Part shown: piece after piece, positions 1-5,458 of the stretch
Numbering within the stretch: the stretch's first letter is position 1
Layout of the letters: each line of letters starts with the position of its first letter
NCBI GenBank assembly: GCA_002825465.1
Contig: PJER01000124.1
Location: 1 to 6,026 of the forward strand
Origin: Candidatus Thorarchaeota archaeon MP8T_1
GTDB taxonomy: Archaea > Asgardarchaeota > Thorarchaeia > Thorarchaeales > Thorarchaeaceae
Direction: 5' to 3'
DNA: 6,026 nucleotides
Translations under genes and position numbers: made by a program
Notes under the pieces: generated by a model
Databases searched by the model: none
What the model was told of the DNA's origin: nothing
The model's input: the letters and a program-made list of their open reading frames with translations, nothing else

Positions 1-463
1 TTGATAAATCTTCGACCTTCTCTTCAATACTTGATAAGCCAGCAATATATCCTTGAAGATCGTCTAGTTTCTTTGAGAGAACTTCAGTTTCGGGCAATTG
101 AATCAGAATATCATCAACCTTTTTGATAATAACTTCAGTTTCTCTTGATTCATTGACTTCACGAATTGAGTCTGCGAGCCCATCAACCTTCTCAGTGAGT
201 TCTTCAAGATCCTTTGACTCTTTCACTTCTTCAATAGTAGTCTTAATTTCATTCAGAGATGATTCAAGGTCATCCATTTTTGCAACAGGCCCAATAGATG
301 ATTTTACTTCCTCTATCTCTGACCCAAGAGCTTCAATCTTCTCAATAATATCTGGTATGGAGCTTAATGTATCTAGATCCTTACGTAGGCTGGCAAGTTC
401 CTCGGTTAGCGTGTCAACTTTCTCGAGGATTTCTCCAATGTCTGCATTCTCTTCGGAGCCCAT
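1..463 (-). CDS. Partial coiled-coil protein (N-terminal 154 residues)
   Basis: The minus strand reads open from an ATG at 463-461 to the window edge with no stop, so the C-terminus is missing. An in-frame TAA lies seven codons upstream, which fixes this ATG as the likely start, and a GGGGAT site sits a few bases before it. The protein is highly charged and rich in Glu, Lys, Asp, Leu, Ile, Val and Ser. It is built of degenerate units of about 20-25 residues of the type I-x-x-K-(I/V)-(E/D)-x-L, for example IEKIEALGSEIEEVK, LEELTEKVDGLADSI and VLSKKLDDLQGYIAGL. This is a long helical coiled coil with no signal peptide and no membrane segment in the visible part. No family is recognised; a structural or scaffold role is inference. 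The serine-rich reading of the opposite strand is the usual shadow of such a gene. Confidence 0.8.
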   Translation of the reverse strand, partial: MGSEENADIGEILEKVDTLTEELASLRKDLDTLSSIPDIIEKIEALGSEIEEVKSSIGPVAKMDDLESSLNEIKTTIEEVKESKDLEELTEKVDGLADSIREVNESRETEVIIKKVDDILIQLPETEVLSKKLDDLQGYIAGLSSIEEKVEDLS

Positions 464-504
464 GATATCCCCAACTAGATGGCGTTAATCTGCGATTTAT
501 CAAA
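464..504 (-). promoter_or_regulatory. Candidate promoter and RBS of the partial coiled-coil gene
   Basis: On the minus strand TTTGATAAAT (504-495) is a TATA-like element about 35 nt before the ATG at 463. It predicts a short leader of about 10 nt. GGGGAT (472-467) is a weak SD-like site. The gap to dtdA (464-585, 122 bp) holds nothing else that I can identify, and it suggests this gene has its own promoter rather than being cotranscribed only with dtdA. Confidence 0.35.
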
Positions 505-585
505 GGAGTGTAATTAGCCTTTCGGGAATGTAGTCAATTCAATTAGAGAGCCGAGAAATGTGTTTCAAAAGCATCAGAGGTCAAT

Positions 586-1410
586 TTACGTGTCCTTATC
601 CCGTACGATTTCAAGTTTTAACTCTTCAAGAAGTGGGAATACATGCTCCTTGTTCTCAGCATTCATTCCTTTCCAATCAACTATTGCTTTTTTCACCAAA
701 CCAGTTGTGCGTTTGACCATCTGTCTGATGATATCCAAAGTCAGTTCATTGATTGAATACTTAGGGGCAATATGTCCTATCTTATACCCCTTATCAAGAA
801 CCAATTTATTGAACTTACTAGCATAGTGTGTGCCACCAAAACCAATGACTGATTCTGTCTGTATTGGTTCTTTAACACAATCCATTATAGCGGCAGCCAC
901 AGCTCTAGCTCCCTCTTTGTGGACCCAATATTCTTCGGTACTACCCAGCTCGATGAAAACTAGTGGAACATTCATTGAGGTAGGTCCGTGATGAGTAACT
1001 TCAAGAGAAACGTCAAAATCGGTAAGACTTCTCTCGACTTGTTCTATAGAGAGTCGTCTTAATGCTGCTGCAACCAGTGTGGGAGCTGAAACAGACAATT
1101 CATAGGGATTGCCACCAAAGAGAGCGTCTGATCCAAGATTTCCTGTACTATGCACAAGAAGAGAGGGTCTTGCAGACTCTGCTCGATGGCGGGAGCAAAA
1201 GATGAACGCTTCAGCTGGAAAATGCTTCTCAAGATGGTCGCAGAAAATCATGTCCTGACTAGCTGTGATGAGAATTGTGGATTCATCAAACGCTAGGACT
1301 GGATTGTCTTCAAATGTTGTACCCGTTGGCGAGAATCCATAGTCATCTTCTAGAACGCTTTTGATGGTCTGACTAGCTATGTCCTTCTCTGACGTTACTA
1401 ATACACGCAA
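586..1410 (-). CDS. dtdA: D-aminoacyl-tRNA deacylase, archaeal DtdA/DTD2 (GEK1) type
   Basis: This enzyme hydrolyses the ester bond of D-aminoacyl-tRNAs in the cytoplasm. It releases the D-amino acid and recycles the tRNA so that it does not enter translation; the archaeal/plant family is zinc-dependent. The 274-residue length matches the family. Family motifs run in order: an N-terminal strand MRVLVTSEKDIASQ; SRHRAES at 73-79, followed by PSLLVHSTGN to 91; FGGNPYELS at 98-106; EVTHHGPT at 137-144; FIELGST at 152-158; GFGGTHYA at 190-197; and GHIAPKY at 212-218. The conserved histidines and glutamates of the putative metal/active site are all present. The start is TTG at 1410-1408. The protein aligns with the family from its first residues, and GAAGG lies 9 nt upstream, so TTG is preferred over anything further upstream. 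It is the second gene of a probable two-gene operon with the coiled-coil gene. The stop is TAA. Confidence 0.95.
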   Translation of the reverse strand: MRVLVTSEKDIASQTIKSVLEDDYGFSPTGTTFEDNPVLAFDESTILITASQDMIFCDHLEKHFPAEAFIFCSRHRAESARPSLLVHSTGNLGSDALFGGNPYELSVSAPTLVAAALRRLSIEQVERSLTDFDVSLEVTHHGPTSMNVPLVFIELGSTEEYWVHKEGARAVAAAIMDCVKEPIQTESVIGFGGTHYASKFNKLVLDKGYKIGHIAPKYSINELTLDIIRQMVKRTTGLVKKAIVDWKGMNAENKEHVFPLLEELKLEIVRDKDT

Positions 1411-1419
1411 TGTGTTCAG

Positions 1420-1424
1420 CCTTC
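1420..1424 (-). promoter_or_regulatory. Shine-Dalgarno site supporting the TTG start of dtdA
   Basis: GAAGG on the minus strand, 9 nt before TTG at 1410, lies inside the 16-nt gap after the upstream gene's TAA. It decides the otherwise ambiguous non-ATG start and implies reinitiation or translation from a shared mRNA. Confidence 0.6.
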
Positions 1425-1426
1425 GA

Positions 1427-2659
1427 TTATTGTATGGTGCTCATTTTGAGAAGTGGTTCAAGAGAAACCTCAAGCTCGATTGTGACTTTTTCGCTAAATG
1501 ATTCAAGAATCTCTGATTCAATGCGTGCCTTGAACTCATTTACTTTCGCGATTTGACGTTCAAGATCATCTCTAATCCGAAGTAAATCGTTCTTATGATA
1601 TTCAAGATTTTTCTGAGCCTCTGTAAGGGCAAGTTGAAGCATCTCGCTCTTTTTGTAGACGTCTGATCCCGCATAGTTATGTCGTTTCTCTTCAATGGTC
1701 TTTGCTTGAGATTGGAGGTCTTGTAAGCCTCCTTTGCTAATTGCTTCAATTTCCTCAATTGCACGTCTTCCAAGTCTATCCTTCAAATCCAGTTTGTTGC
1801 TCTCAATTGCTTCTTGGACACCTCTCAGACCTTCAAGAAGCCCAGGATACCCATCAGCCTCTTTTGCAATTGCAGTATATGGATCATCAAAATATTCATT
1901 CAATGCAATTTGACCCGCAGGGCCGACACGAACACCCGTATCAACCTGCAGAAATTTTTTAACTTGTTTCTTTAAAGGATTCAACTTCATTCTAAGTATA
2001 CTCGAAACATGTTCAGCTTGCTCATCTAGATTAAGCAAATCAGCAACATTGGATGTTTCAACAAACTCATCATGGGCACGTTTTGCATTCTGATAGTCAC
2101 TCTCAGCCGTTTGGATCTTTAGCAGTACAGTTTTGATTTGCTCTTCAAAGACATCCTTACTGAAGGTAAGGTCATGCAGGGTCGTAATACGACCTCCGAT
2201 ACGCTCTAAATCTTTAACCCAGGAAAAATCATAGAGAAGTTTGCCAATACGTTTCATCTCTTTTGCAAGTTCCTTCATAGCCTCATCTAATGCCTTTATG
2301 GTTGTTTTATGGCGCTTGTCCATTCTTTTTATCCAACGGGCACCAGCTCCCCAAAGTTCCTGGATGAATCTCTGTATTTCGCTTTGCATGGCTTCTGTGC
2401 TTTCGTACGTGATTTCTTTCCCCATATAGAAATCAGATACTATTTCTTTGAGCTTTAGTCCGAATCTAGATGCTGTCCCAGAATACTCTGGATCATCATC
2501 TCCTTCAACTTCGAATGCTTTCACTATTTCCTGTATGTCTTTCAGTGTACGCTCAACAACTTTATAGCTTCTCTCAGCTTGTTTTACAAAATCACCTGAT
2601 TTTTTTGTGAGCTGTTTTCGGTACCATTTTTGTAACTGTTCAACTGTAAGATTCGTCAT
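1427..2659 (-). CDS. Coiled-coil protein of unknown function, 410 aa, upstream of dtdA
   Basis: This is a soluble, highly charged, mostly helical protein without a signal peptide or transmembrane segment. Long heptad-like helices are visible at about 6-50, 89-145, 168-240 (QIKTVLLKIQTAESDYQNAK region), 270-328 and 333-390. They are separated by an acidic loop (EGDDDPEYS, 52-60) and a Gly/Pro-containing linker (VGPAGQIALNEYFDDPY, 245-261). The C-terminus (KVTIELEVSLEPLLKM, 391-406) looks like a short beta/helix tail. The ATG at 2659 has a GGTGGG site 8 nt upstream, and no homology argues for another start. The TAA is only 16 nt from the dtdA start, so the two genes are probably cotranscribed. 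No family is recognised. An SMC-, BAR- or tubulin-binding-like role cannot be supported from sequence, as no Walker motifs are present. Confidence 0.85.
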   Translation of the reverse strand: MTNLTVEQLQKWYRKQLTKKSGDFVKQAERSYKVVERTLKDIQEIVKAFEVEGDDDPEYSGTASRFGLKLKEIVSDFYMGKEITYESTEAMQSEIQRFIQELWGAGARWIKRMDKRHKTTIKALDEAMKELAKEMKRIGKLLYDFSWVKDLERIGGRITTLHDLTFSKDVFEEQIKTVLLKIQTAESDYQNAKRAHDEFVETSNVADLLNLDEQAEHVSSILRMKLNPLKKQVKKFLQVDTGVRVGPAGQIALNEYFDDPYTAIAKEADGYPGLLEGLRGVQEAIESNKLDLKDRLGRRAIEEIEAISKGGLQDLQSQAKTIEEKRHNYAGSDVYKKSEMLQLALTEAQKNLEYHKNDLLRIRDDLERQIAKVNEFKARIESEILESFSEKVTIELEVSLEPLLKMSTIQ

Positions 2660-2709
2660 TGGTCAGACCCACCCAGATAACAGACTGGTTCCTGTAAGGA
2701 GTTTATCAA
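2660..2709 (-). promoter_or_regulatory. Promoter/RBS region of the coiled-coil-dtdA operon
   Basis: The minus strand shows GTTGATAAAC (2709-2700), TATA-like and similar to the TTTGATAAAT before the partial coiled-coil gene at 463. GGTGGG (2673-2668) lies 8 nt before the ATG at 2659. The inferred leader is about 20 nt. A second TATA-like word, TTTCATAAAG, ends just upstream. The choice between them is a guess. Confidence 0.35.
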
Positions 2710-2766
2710 CTTTATGAAATGAGAGAAGGCGTACAAGAATCCTTGGTAGCTTTGACCTATACTGAG

Positions 2767-2775
2767 ACTTATATC
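2767..2775 (+). promoter_or_regulatory. TATA-like element for the plus-strand beta-rich gene
   Basis: CTTATATC (2768-2775) resembles the archaeal TATA consensus. It sits about 45-50 nt before the ATG at 2819, predicting a start of transcription near 2797 and a leader of about 20 nt. This supports translation beginning at 2819, upstream of the in-frame TGA, rather than at the downstream TTG. Confidence 0.45.
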
Positions 2776-2807
2776 ACACGTAGTAAATGTTCACTCTGCA
2801 TTGGTAC

Positions 2808-2814
2808 AGTGATC
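2808..2814 (+). promoter_or_regulatory. Shine-Dalgarno-like site before ATG 2819
   Basis: AGTGATC contains GTGATC, complementary to the usual archaeal 16S 3' end (…GATCACCTCC). It lies 4 nt before the ATG at 2819. The spacing is short but acceptable for this extended form. It bears directly on whether the 24 codons before the TGA are translated. Confidence 0.45.
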
Positions 2815-2818
2815 GGTC

Positions 2819-3622
2819 ATGTCTGAAATCCTTGAAACCGGCAATCGAAGCCCTAGGCTGGATATCTCATACGCAGTAGAGTGTTCATCCTGAGGAAAAG
2901 GTCGCCTTGGTTTCTACATCAAACGCCTCAGTCTGATCGACACCTCGGGTAAAGAACAGTTGCTACTCCAATATCCTGCAGACTATAAAGGTGGATTCTG
3001 GTTCACCTATGTCGTAGACAACATTGTCTACAAAGCAAAGTCGACCGAGAGTTCAACTCTCTCTATCATTAGCCAAGAATCCGGAAAAGGGAGTTTGCAT
3101 CTAGTTCTTAGTCATTCTCCATCCGAGAGTGATTTACTCAAGGTTCAGTTAGACATTAAGGTATGGAGCCATAACACTCCGATCCTGCTGGTCCGTCACT
3201 CAGCAACAAACCTGAGCAAGATACCCATCGAGAAAATGAAGGTCTATTACGTCATGGATTTCGATGTTGGTGGTCCTGCTAGCTATAAGGATGATGTCGG
3301 AACCTACGACCCAGATTCTGGCATCATGTATGCACACGACGATAACCCGCTCTGTGTGGCTATGACATCCAGACCAAAACCTGATGCGTGGGAGATAAGT
3401 CCCCCAACGCAAATCAGGATTGATGAAGAATCAACCGACCTCATCAAGAACCTCAAATATGGACCCAAAGACATCGCCACGGCACTACAATGGAATCTAG
3501 GAAACCTCGATCCAGGTCAAAGTAGTACTGTGGATATTGTCCTTGTTGCGAGTGACAGCCTTGAGGGAGCTAATACTCTCTTGCCGTCCGCTTGGGAACT
3601 GATCAAGAAGAAGATTCGATGA
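2819..3622 (+). CDS. Beta-rich protein of unknown family, interrupted by an in-frame TGA at codon 25
   Basis: One frame runs from ATG 2819 to TGA 3620-3622 (267 codons plus stop) and is broken only by TGA at 2891-2893. The intact part after the break starts at 2894. If translation restarts there, the first usable start is TTG at 2960, giving 220 residues, but codons 2894-2959 (GKGRLGFYIKRLSLIDTSGK…) already read as protein. Codons 1-24 end in VECSS. The rest looks like a beta-sandwich: alternating strands such as LKVQLDIKVWSHN and MKVYYVMDFDVGG, then a conserved-looking YKDDVGTYDPDSG segment, and no membrane helix or signal peptide. It faintly recalls N-terminal super-sandwich domains of carbohydrate-active enzymes, but I do not assign a family. 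The gene may be a pseudogene, a sequencing error or a UGA-recoded gene. It looks slightly more GC-rich than its neighbours. Confidence 0.65.
2891..2893 (+). other. In-frame TGA within the coding frame (possible recoding or nonsense site)
   Basis: Codons 22-25 read TGT TCA TCC TGA, so insertion of selenocysteine would give C-S-S-U, a CxxU redox-type motif. The frame is the same before and after, so this is a single codon event rather than a frameshift. UGA is an ordinary stop elsewhere in the window: the gene ending at 5459 has TGA followed in frame by a second TGA. A general reassignment of UGA is therefore unlikely. Confidence 0.6.
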
Positions 3623-3653
3623 TGTCGATACGTAAAGCTTAGCAGTATCGACA
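3623..3653 (+). other. Perfect 9-bp hairpin immediately after the stop codon
   Basis: TGTCGATAC (3623-3631) pairs fully with GTATCGACA (3645-3653) around a 13-nt loop, GTAAAGCTTAGCA, beginning at the base after the TGA stop. The loop can fold further into two G-C pairs (3637-3638 with 3642-3643) closing a TTA loop. That leaves an A-rich 5' bulge (GTAAA) opposite a single A. This resembles the layout of archaeal SECIS elements (stem, GAA/A bulge, short GC stem, small loop) but does not match the consensus exactly. It could equally be an mRNA 3'-end stabiliser. Confidence 0.55.
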
Positions 3654-3694
3654 AAGAACAGGGATGCGCCCTGATTCTTCTTCTGATTTCCCTT
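3654..3694 (+). terminator. Second hairpin plus pyrimidine tract at the 3' end of the plus-strand gene
   Basis: AAGAACAGGG (3654-3663) pairs with CCCTG(A)TTCTT (3669-3679) around ATGCG, giving 10 pairs with one bulged A. It is followed by a T/C-rich run to 3694. Together with the preceding hairpin it probably forms the transcript end before the convergent regulator gene. Confidence 0.45.
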
Positions 3695-3723
3695 AAAAAA
3701 AGAAGGGGCTCTGTTAGCCCCTT
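3693..3723 (-). terminator. Hairpin and T-tract terminator of the winged-helix gene
   Basis: On the minus strand AAGGGGCT (3723-3716) and AGCCCCTT (3710-3703) form a perfect 8-bp stem with a 5-nt loop. CTTTTTTTAA (3702-3693) follows directly. The stem starts 4 nt after the TAG of the regulator gene. T-tracts alone suffice for archaeal termination; the added stem makes it look like an intrinsic terminator. Confidence 0.7.
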
Positions 3724-3727
3724 GTGT

Positions 3728-4087
3728 CTAGTGATTCCTCTCAAAATAGTCTGCTAACATCTGAGCCTCGTATGTCAGGCGAGCATTTTCTCCTTTGCAG
3801 CACATGTCGCCACCCTTCAGTAAACCCATCTCTTTTAGAGATCGTAGATTCCACTTTACAGTGCTGTAGGGGACAGCAGACCTTCGAGAAACTTGATCTG
3901 CAAGTGCTGTGACTGTTAGGTTCTCGTGTTTGAGTAGTCTGTGAGCCATCATCAGAACAGTCTTCTGAGTATCACTCAACCTAGCATTTGCTAATGATAG
4001 GAGAGTTGCCACAAGACCACTATAATTAGTTGAAGAGACCTTACGGTCACTTGAGAACACGTTCACCTGCCTTAATTTGGCAGTCAC
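3728..4087 (-). CDS. Winged-helix (ArsR/MarR-like) DNA-binding transcription regulator
   Basis: A small predicted transcription factor of 119 residues if started at GTG 4087. Residues 36-55 (ARLSDTQKTVLMMAHRLLKH) form the first helices. The helix-turn-helix is at about 57-90 (LTVTALADQVSRRSAVPYST…), with YSTVKWNLRSLKEMGLL carrying the recognition helix, and a wing at 91-104 ends in ARLTYEAQMLADYF. The region 91-100 contains a Cys pair (C96-C97) that could sense redox or metal, but no clear metal site is visible. Target and ligand are unknown. The 5' end is uncertain: GTG 4087 has no good SD, while the best SD/ATG pair upstream (ATG 4142) opens a different frame whose stop falls inside this gene. 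The true start may be another codon, or a frameshift may have split the N-terminus. The gene is monocistronic and ends at its own terminator. Confidence 0.85.
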   Translation of the reverse strand: MTAKLRQVNVFSSDRKVSSTNYSGLVATLLSLANARLSDTQKTVLMMAHRLLKHENLTVTALADQVSRRSAVPYSTVKWNLRSLKEMGLLKGGDMCCKGENARLTYEAQMLADYFERNH

Positions 4088-4142
4088 CTTTCGTGTTTGA
4101 GACCCGATATTGATGGGCAGAGTATGTTGGTTCAGTACCCAT
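4047..4142 (-). CDS. 31-codon ORF with strong RBS overlapping the 5' end of the regulator gene
   Basis: ATG 4142-4140 opens a 31-residue frame (starting MGTEPTYSAHQYRVSN) that ends at TGA 4049-4047, inside the winged-helix coding frame. Its SD, GAGGTGA, is the best in this stretch. Either it is a leader peptide coupled to translation of the regulator, or it is the regulator's real N-terminus cut off by a frameshift or sequence error. It resembles no family I know and has no Cys/His motif. Confidence 0.35.
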   Translation of the reverse strand: MGTEPTYSAHQYRVSNTKGDCQIKAGERVLK

Positions 4143-4150
4143 TACGATTT

Positions 4151-4157
4151 TCACCTC
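4151..4157 (-). promoter_or_regulatory. Strong Shine-Dalgarno site before ATG 4142
   Basis: GAGGTGA on the minus strand, 8 nt before ATG 4142, is a near-perfect anti-16S match. Its frame is not that of the winged-helix protein, which is what makes the regulator's start doubtful. The rest of 4143-4230 is AT-rich, with only weak TATA-like words (CTTAAGAC near 4200, CCTAAATC near 4166). Confidence 0.6.
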
Positions 4158-4230
4158 ATTTTGATTTAGGGTCACCAGAAGCGGAGTGATGTATTGTCTT
4201 AAGTTTTACTACACTCTATTTCATGCACAT

Positions 4231-4725
4231 CTATGAGTCCATATCAGGCATCTCAAGACCCAAGCCGCGAAGTTTCGAAAATCCTTGACTAAAAAGGCTC
4301 ATGTGATGACGAATGTTTTCCTCGATATCAGCAAGGTCAGATAGGTACGGAACAATCTCATCGAAACCTCCGGATTCATACTCCTCCCTGAGTGTTTGAA
4401 TAGTATCACTCATGGATAGCATTGCTTCTTCAATGACCTGAGTCAAATCTATCATCGATTGTACAATATCACGGGTTTCAGGATCAGGCATGAATGGCAT
4501 GAAGTCCTCAAAAGCAACTGCGGCATCTCTACATTTCTCTACTCGGCCAGGTATAAGCTCATCATACATAGAATGCATCCAGCCTATTCGCTCACCATGA
4601 GTCAGGTCTCGAAGGTTTTCTAATGAAAAGTAACCAGTATAGGGACCAAATTCTGACGACTCGTAGTATATCCACTCGTCAAATGCTTTCAGAACCCTTT
4701 GCCAGCCTTCTTCAGCCTCTGACAT
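4231..4725 (-). CDS. Acidic helical protein of unknown function, 164 aa
   Basis: No family is recognised. The protein is acidic and predicted to be mainly alpha-helical, with no signal peptide and no membrane segment. The N-terminal 60 residues are aromatic-rich (WQRVLKAFDEWIYYESSEFG, then a Y/F-rich segment and ERIGWMHSMYDELIPG). The remainder forms amphipathic helices at about 62-78, 83-118 (ETRDIVQSMIDLTQVIEEAM) and 122-153, and the acidic, methionine-rich tail ends EMPDMDS. This looks like a small helical bundle or partner protein. The ATG at 4725 is well supported by AGGTG 5 nt upstream and a TATA-like element about 35 nt upstream. It lies divergently from the nuclease-fold gene and points in the same direction as the winged-helix gene, 88 bp or more apart, with no sign of cotranscription. 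The stop is TAG. Confidence 0.8.
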   Translation of the reverse strand: MSEAEEGWQRVLKAFDEWIYYESSEFGPYTGYFSLENLRDLTHGERIGWMHSMYDELIPGRVEKCRDAAVAFEDFMPFMPDPETRDIVQSMIDLTQVIEEAMLSMSDTIQTLREEYESGGFDEIVPYLSDLADIEENIRHHMSLFSQGFSKLRGLGLEMPDMDS

Positions 4726-4727
4726 GA

Positions 4728-4765
4728 ATCCACCTAAAATACTGTCACCAACTGGGGTTATAAAC
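4728..4765 (-). promoter_or_regulatory. TATA element and SD of the acidic helical protein gene
   Basis: GTTTATAAC (4765-4757) is a good TATA-like element, with AGGTGGAT (4735-4728) as the SD before ATG 4725. The predicted leader is only about 10-15 nt and just contains the SD. The same TTATAA core also reads on the plus strand toward the nuclease-fold gene. Confidence 0.5.
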
Positions 4766-4777
4766 TAACTCGATAAA

Positions 4778-4783
4778 GAGAGG
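4778..4783 (+). promoter_or_regulatory. Shine-Dalgarno site of the nuclease-fold gene
   Basis: GAGAGG lies 5 nt before ATG 4789 and selects this start over the out-of-frame ATG at 4784. A promoter for this side is less clear: CTAAAATAC at 4734-4742 would give a leader of about 27 nt. Confidence 0.5.
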
Positions 4784-4788
4784 ATGAA

Positions 4789-5448
4789 ATGAAGCACGAT
4801 ATCAACAACACATTGATGGGAATTCTCAGAGAAACAAAAGAGAATAATGTAATTACAAGTCAGAATGGATTTCTTAGAGATTTCTTGGAGGAGTTCGATA
4901 TCTATGTCGATAAGGAAAGTGCCATTGTCATTGACCGGGAGAAGAGAATCAATCTAGCAATGGTCGCAGTTGAACGAGGGATTGACATTTCAGAAGTGAT
5001 TACGCTTTTGACATGGAAAGATTTCGAGGGTTTAATAGCTGGTATTCTAATTGAGAATGGTTTCCGATGCGTTGAGAGTTATCGCAGAAGAGGAAATACC
5101 TTGGAAAGAGGAATGGAGATTGATGTCATTGGGATTCGAGGAAAACTCGTGCTCTCTGTGGATGCAAAAATGTGGGGAATTCGAGGTGGAAAGTCGTCCT
5201 CCTTACGGAGCGCAGTGGTGAAGCAGAAGGAAAGGACAATGAAACTTTCGAGTCAAACTGAACATCTATCTAGAAAAATGAAAATCGAGATGAAGGGAAT
5301 ATATGAGTTCATCCCTGTAATTGTAACGTGGCTTGTAGAAGAAGTAGAATTGCATGAGGGCGTGGCTGTGGTTCCCGTGTTTAAATTCAACTCGTTCATT
5401 TTAGATTTTGATGCCTATAGAGATCTTATCGTGTCATATGACGGATAG
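4789..5448 (+). CDS. PD-(D/E)XK nuclease-fold protein (restriction endonuclease-like)
   Basis: A predicted Mg-dependent DNA nuclease or derivative of 219 residues. Residues 1-75 form a helical N-terminal part. The nuclease core follows: WKDFE at 76-80 supplies the helix and motif-I glutamate (E80); GFRCVESYRR at 91-100 is the first strand; EID at 110-112 contributes the acidic residue D112; and SVDAK at 123-127 supplies the D-x-K motif (D125, K127). The order E…D…DxK is that of the archaeal Mrr/Holliday-resolvase-like branch of the superfamily. A basic segment (SLRSAVVKQKERTMKL, 138-153) and hydrophobic strands (IPVIVTWLV, 175-183) follow. No methylase or specificity gene is adjacent, so a classical restriction system is not indicated; repair or DNA processing is inference. 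It ends with TAG, 10 nt from the convergent carbonic-anhydrase-like gene. Confidence 0.8.
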   Translation: MKHDINNTLMGILRETKENNVITSQNGFLRDFLEEFDIYVDKESAIVIDREKRINLAMVAVERGIDISEVITLLTWKDFEGLIAGILIENGFRCVESYRRRGNTLERGMEIDVIGIRGKLVLSVDAKMWGIRGGKSSSLRSAVVKQKERTMKLSSQTEHLSRKMKIEMKGIYEFIPVIVTWLVEEVELHEGVAVVPVFKFNSFILDFDAYRDLIVSYDG

Positions 5449-5458
5449 TTCATAAAAG

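Noticed and set aside
123..488. Serine-rich plus-strand reading frame
   Set aside because: It is antisense to the partial coiled-coil gene, and its Ser/Ile/Phe-rich low-complexity composition is the expected shadow of a Glu/Lys/Leu-rich coding strand.
560..826. Plus-strand frame opposite the 3' end of dtdA
   Set aside because: It overlaps well-conserved DtdA motifs in antisense and has no RBS or family resemblance.
2891..2893. Genome-wide reassignment of TGA to a sense codon
   Set aside because: TGA is used as a normal stop at 3620-3622 and, as a tandem in-frame pair, at the end of the gene at 5459. The other long genes contain no in-frame TGA.
2819..3130. Resemblance of the first ~70 codons to a SelW/Rdx-like selenoprotein (CxxUG near the N-terminus, later GGFWF…VYK)
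   Set aside because: The rest of the protein continues without a break as a long beta-rich domain, the spacing differs from SelW, and the similarity rests on a few residues. It is not strong enough to name the family.
3623..3653. Hairpin as an attachment site or mobile-element end
   Set aside because: There is no transposase or integrase, no second copy of the sequence in the window and no target duplication. A transcript-level structure explains it better.
3517..3744. Minus-strand frame across the convergent intergenic region
   Set aside because: It runs through the hairpins and the end of the plus-strand gene, has arginine-rich noise composition, and would overlap the terminator of the regulator.
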